This document shows positions 63,423-64,000 of a DNA stretch of 64,000 nt, piece by piece; the first letter of the stretch is position 1; the number at the start of each line of letters is the position of its first letter. The notes under the pieces were generated by a model, which saw only the letters and a list, made by a program, of their open reading frames with translations, ran no database searches and was not told the DNA's origin. A program made the position numbers and the translations under genes. The DNA is from Talinum fruticosum (taxonomy: Eukaryota > Streptophyta > Magnoliopsida > Caryophyllales > Talinaceae), in assembly GCA_021018815.1 (NCBI GenBank), contig JAITYX010000042.1:635001-699000 (forward strand). The letters are read 5' to 3'.

Positions 63423-63986
63423 TCAGAGGCAAAAAACCTCCTGATAAAATAGTAAAAATGTAATACTCAATTCCGAAGTATGATATTTTTGGCAAGCAGC
63501 AGCAATTTGCGGTGATCTCGCGGTAGCTTGCAGTGAATGCATAACCTCCTGCAGCAAAAAAAAAAAAAAAAAGAAAAAGAAAGTGTCTGTTGAGAACACC
63601 CGGAATATAATCATAATTCAACCAAATTGCCAAAGTTGTGCGTTTGAAGGTCAGAATGTCAATCATACACGTAGAAGTATTTGCTTCTTATACATATGTC
63701 AACACATAATTGGACGAACGAAACATATGAGGATTTTGTGAGCCTAAATTAATGATGGGGGCACTGAGAGAATAAATTCTCAGGTGCATATAAGAATTTA
63801 CATTTAAAAGTATTTCATCTTGTGGAAGACCATTTAAGGATATACGCTTGGGAGTATATACTCTCGGGATATATGTTGGTTGGACAAAAGGAAAAATAGG
63901 GTGGATTTTATGCGCCAAACATAATAATGTATTACCTGGGAGGCCCCAGATGAATATAAGAATTTGCAATCCAAGGAAATATCATC
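63423..63986 (-). CDS. Probable last two exons of an unidentified minus-strand gene
   Basis: Two candidate exons have proper borders and matching phase 0. 63936-63986 (51 nt, acceptor ttag, donor gtaata) codes for D-D-I-S-L-D-C-K-F-L-Y and ends S-G-A-S-Q. 63423-63548, with acceptor gctgcag after a long pyrimidine tract, reads E-V-M-H-S-L-Q-A-T-A-R-S-P-Q to a TGA at 63423-63425. The composition looks like real protein, unlike neighbouring frames. I cannot name the family. The end of the second exon becomes hydrophobic and may be out of frame or alternative. The gene would continue beyond position 64000. Confidence 0.4.
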
Positions 63987-64000
63987 CTAAGGCACAATGC

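Overview
This window is ordinary nuclear DNA of a flowering plant, most likely a eudicot. Genes have many GT-AG introns, the intergenic DNA is AT-rich and full of MITE-like repeats, and the encoded families (plant WAT1/UMAMIT carriers, plant p24-delta, plant KT/KV-A/G nucleotide-sugar transporters, plant basic secretory proteins) are plant-specific. I see no operon, phage, CRISPR or bacterial feature, and no convincing undescribed system.

Layout. 793-5400 (+): 3' part of a ULP2-type SUMO protease. 8938-14294 (+): Golgi UDP-galactose transporter-like gene. 16311-17819 (-): universal stress protein family gene. 21631-32583 (-): 17-exon ELG1/ATAD5-like clamp-unloader large subunit. 34406-35279 (+): plant basic secretory protein homologue without the zinc motif. 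36307-39852 (-): conserved coiled-coil/membrane protein of unknown function. 41219-45182 (-): WAT1-related transporter. 57036-59016 (+): small glutaredoxin-like thiol protein. 60325-62298 (-): p24-delta cargo receptor. 63423-63986 (-): probable last two exons of an unidentified gene. The 45.2-57.0 kb interval is a gene-free, AT-rich, repeat-bearing stretch.

The genes do not form a pathway. Several touch the secretory route (nucleotide-sugar transporter, p24 receptor, secretory-protein homologue) and two touch nuclear maintenance (SUMO protease, ELG1). From memory, homologues of the transporter, ELG1, WAT1 and p24-delta genes sit close together on Arabidopsis chromosome 1 (At1g21870-At1g21900 and the duplicate block At1g77610-At1g77620), so this looks like conserved microsynteny.

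The strongest signal is technical. Six of the nine recognisable genes carry apparent one-base deletions, nine in total in about 12.4 kb of coding sequence. Every one can be explained by loss of one base from a G or C run of three or four, and each time the homologous frame resumes at once. This points to consensus errors of a long-read assembly rather than to pseudogenes. Other notable items are a 75-bp coding tandem array in the SUMO protease, a likely in-frame GC-AG intron and a repeat-expanded exon in the ELG1-like gene, a perfect 3 x 101-bp intronic triplication, and a three-copy Stowaway-like MITE family. Exon limits were set by eye from splice signals, phase and remembered homologues.
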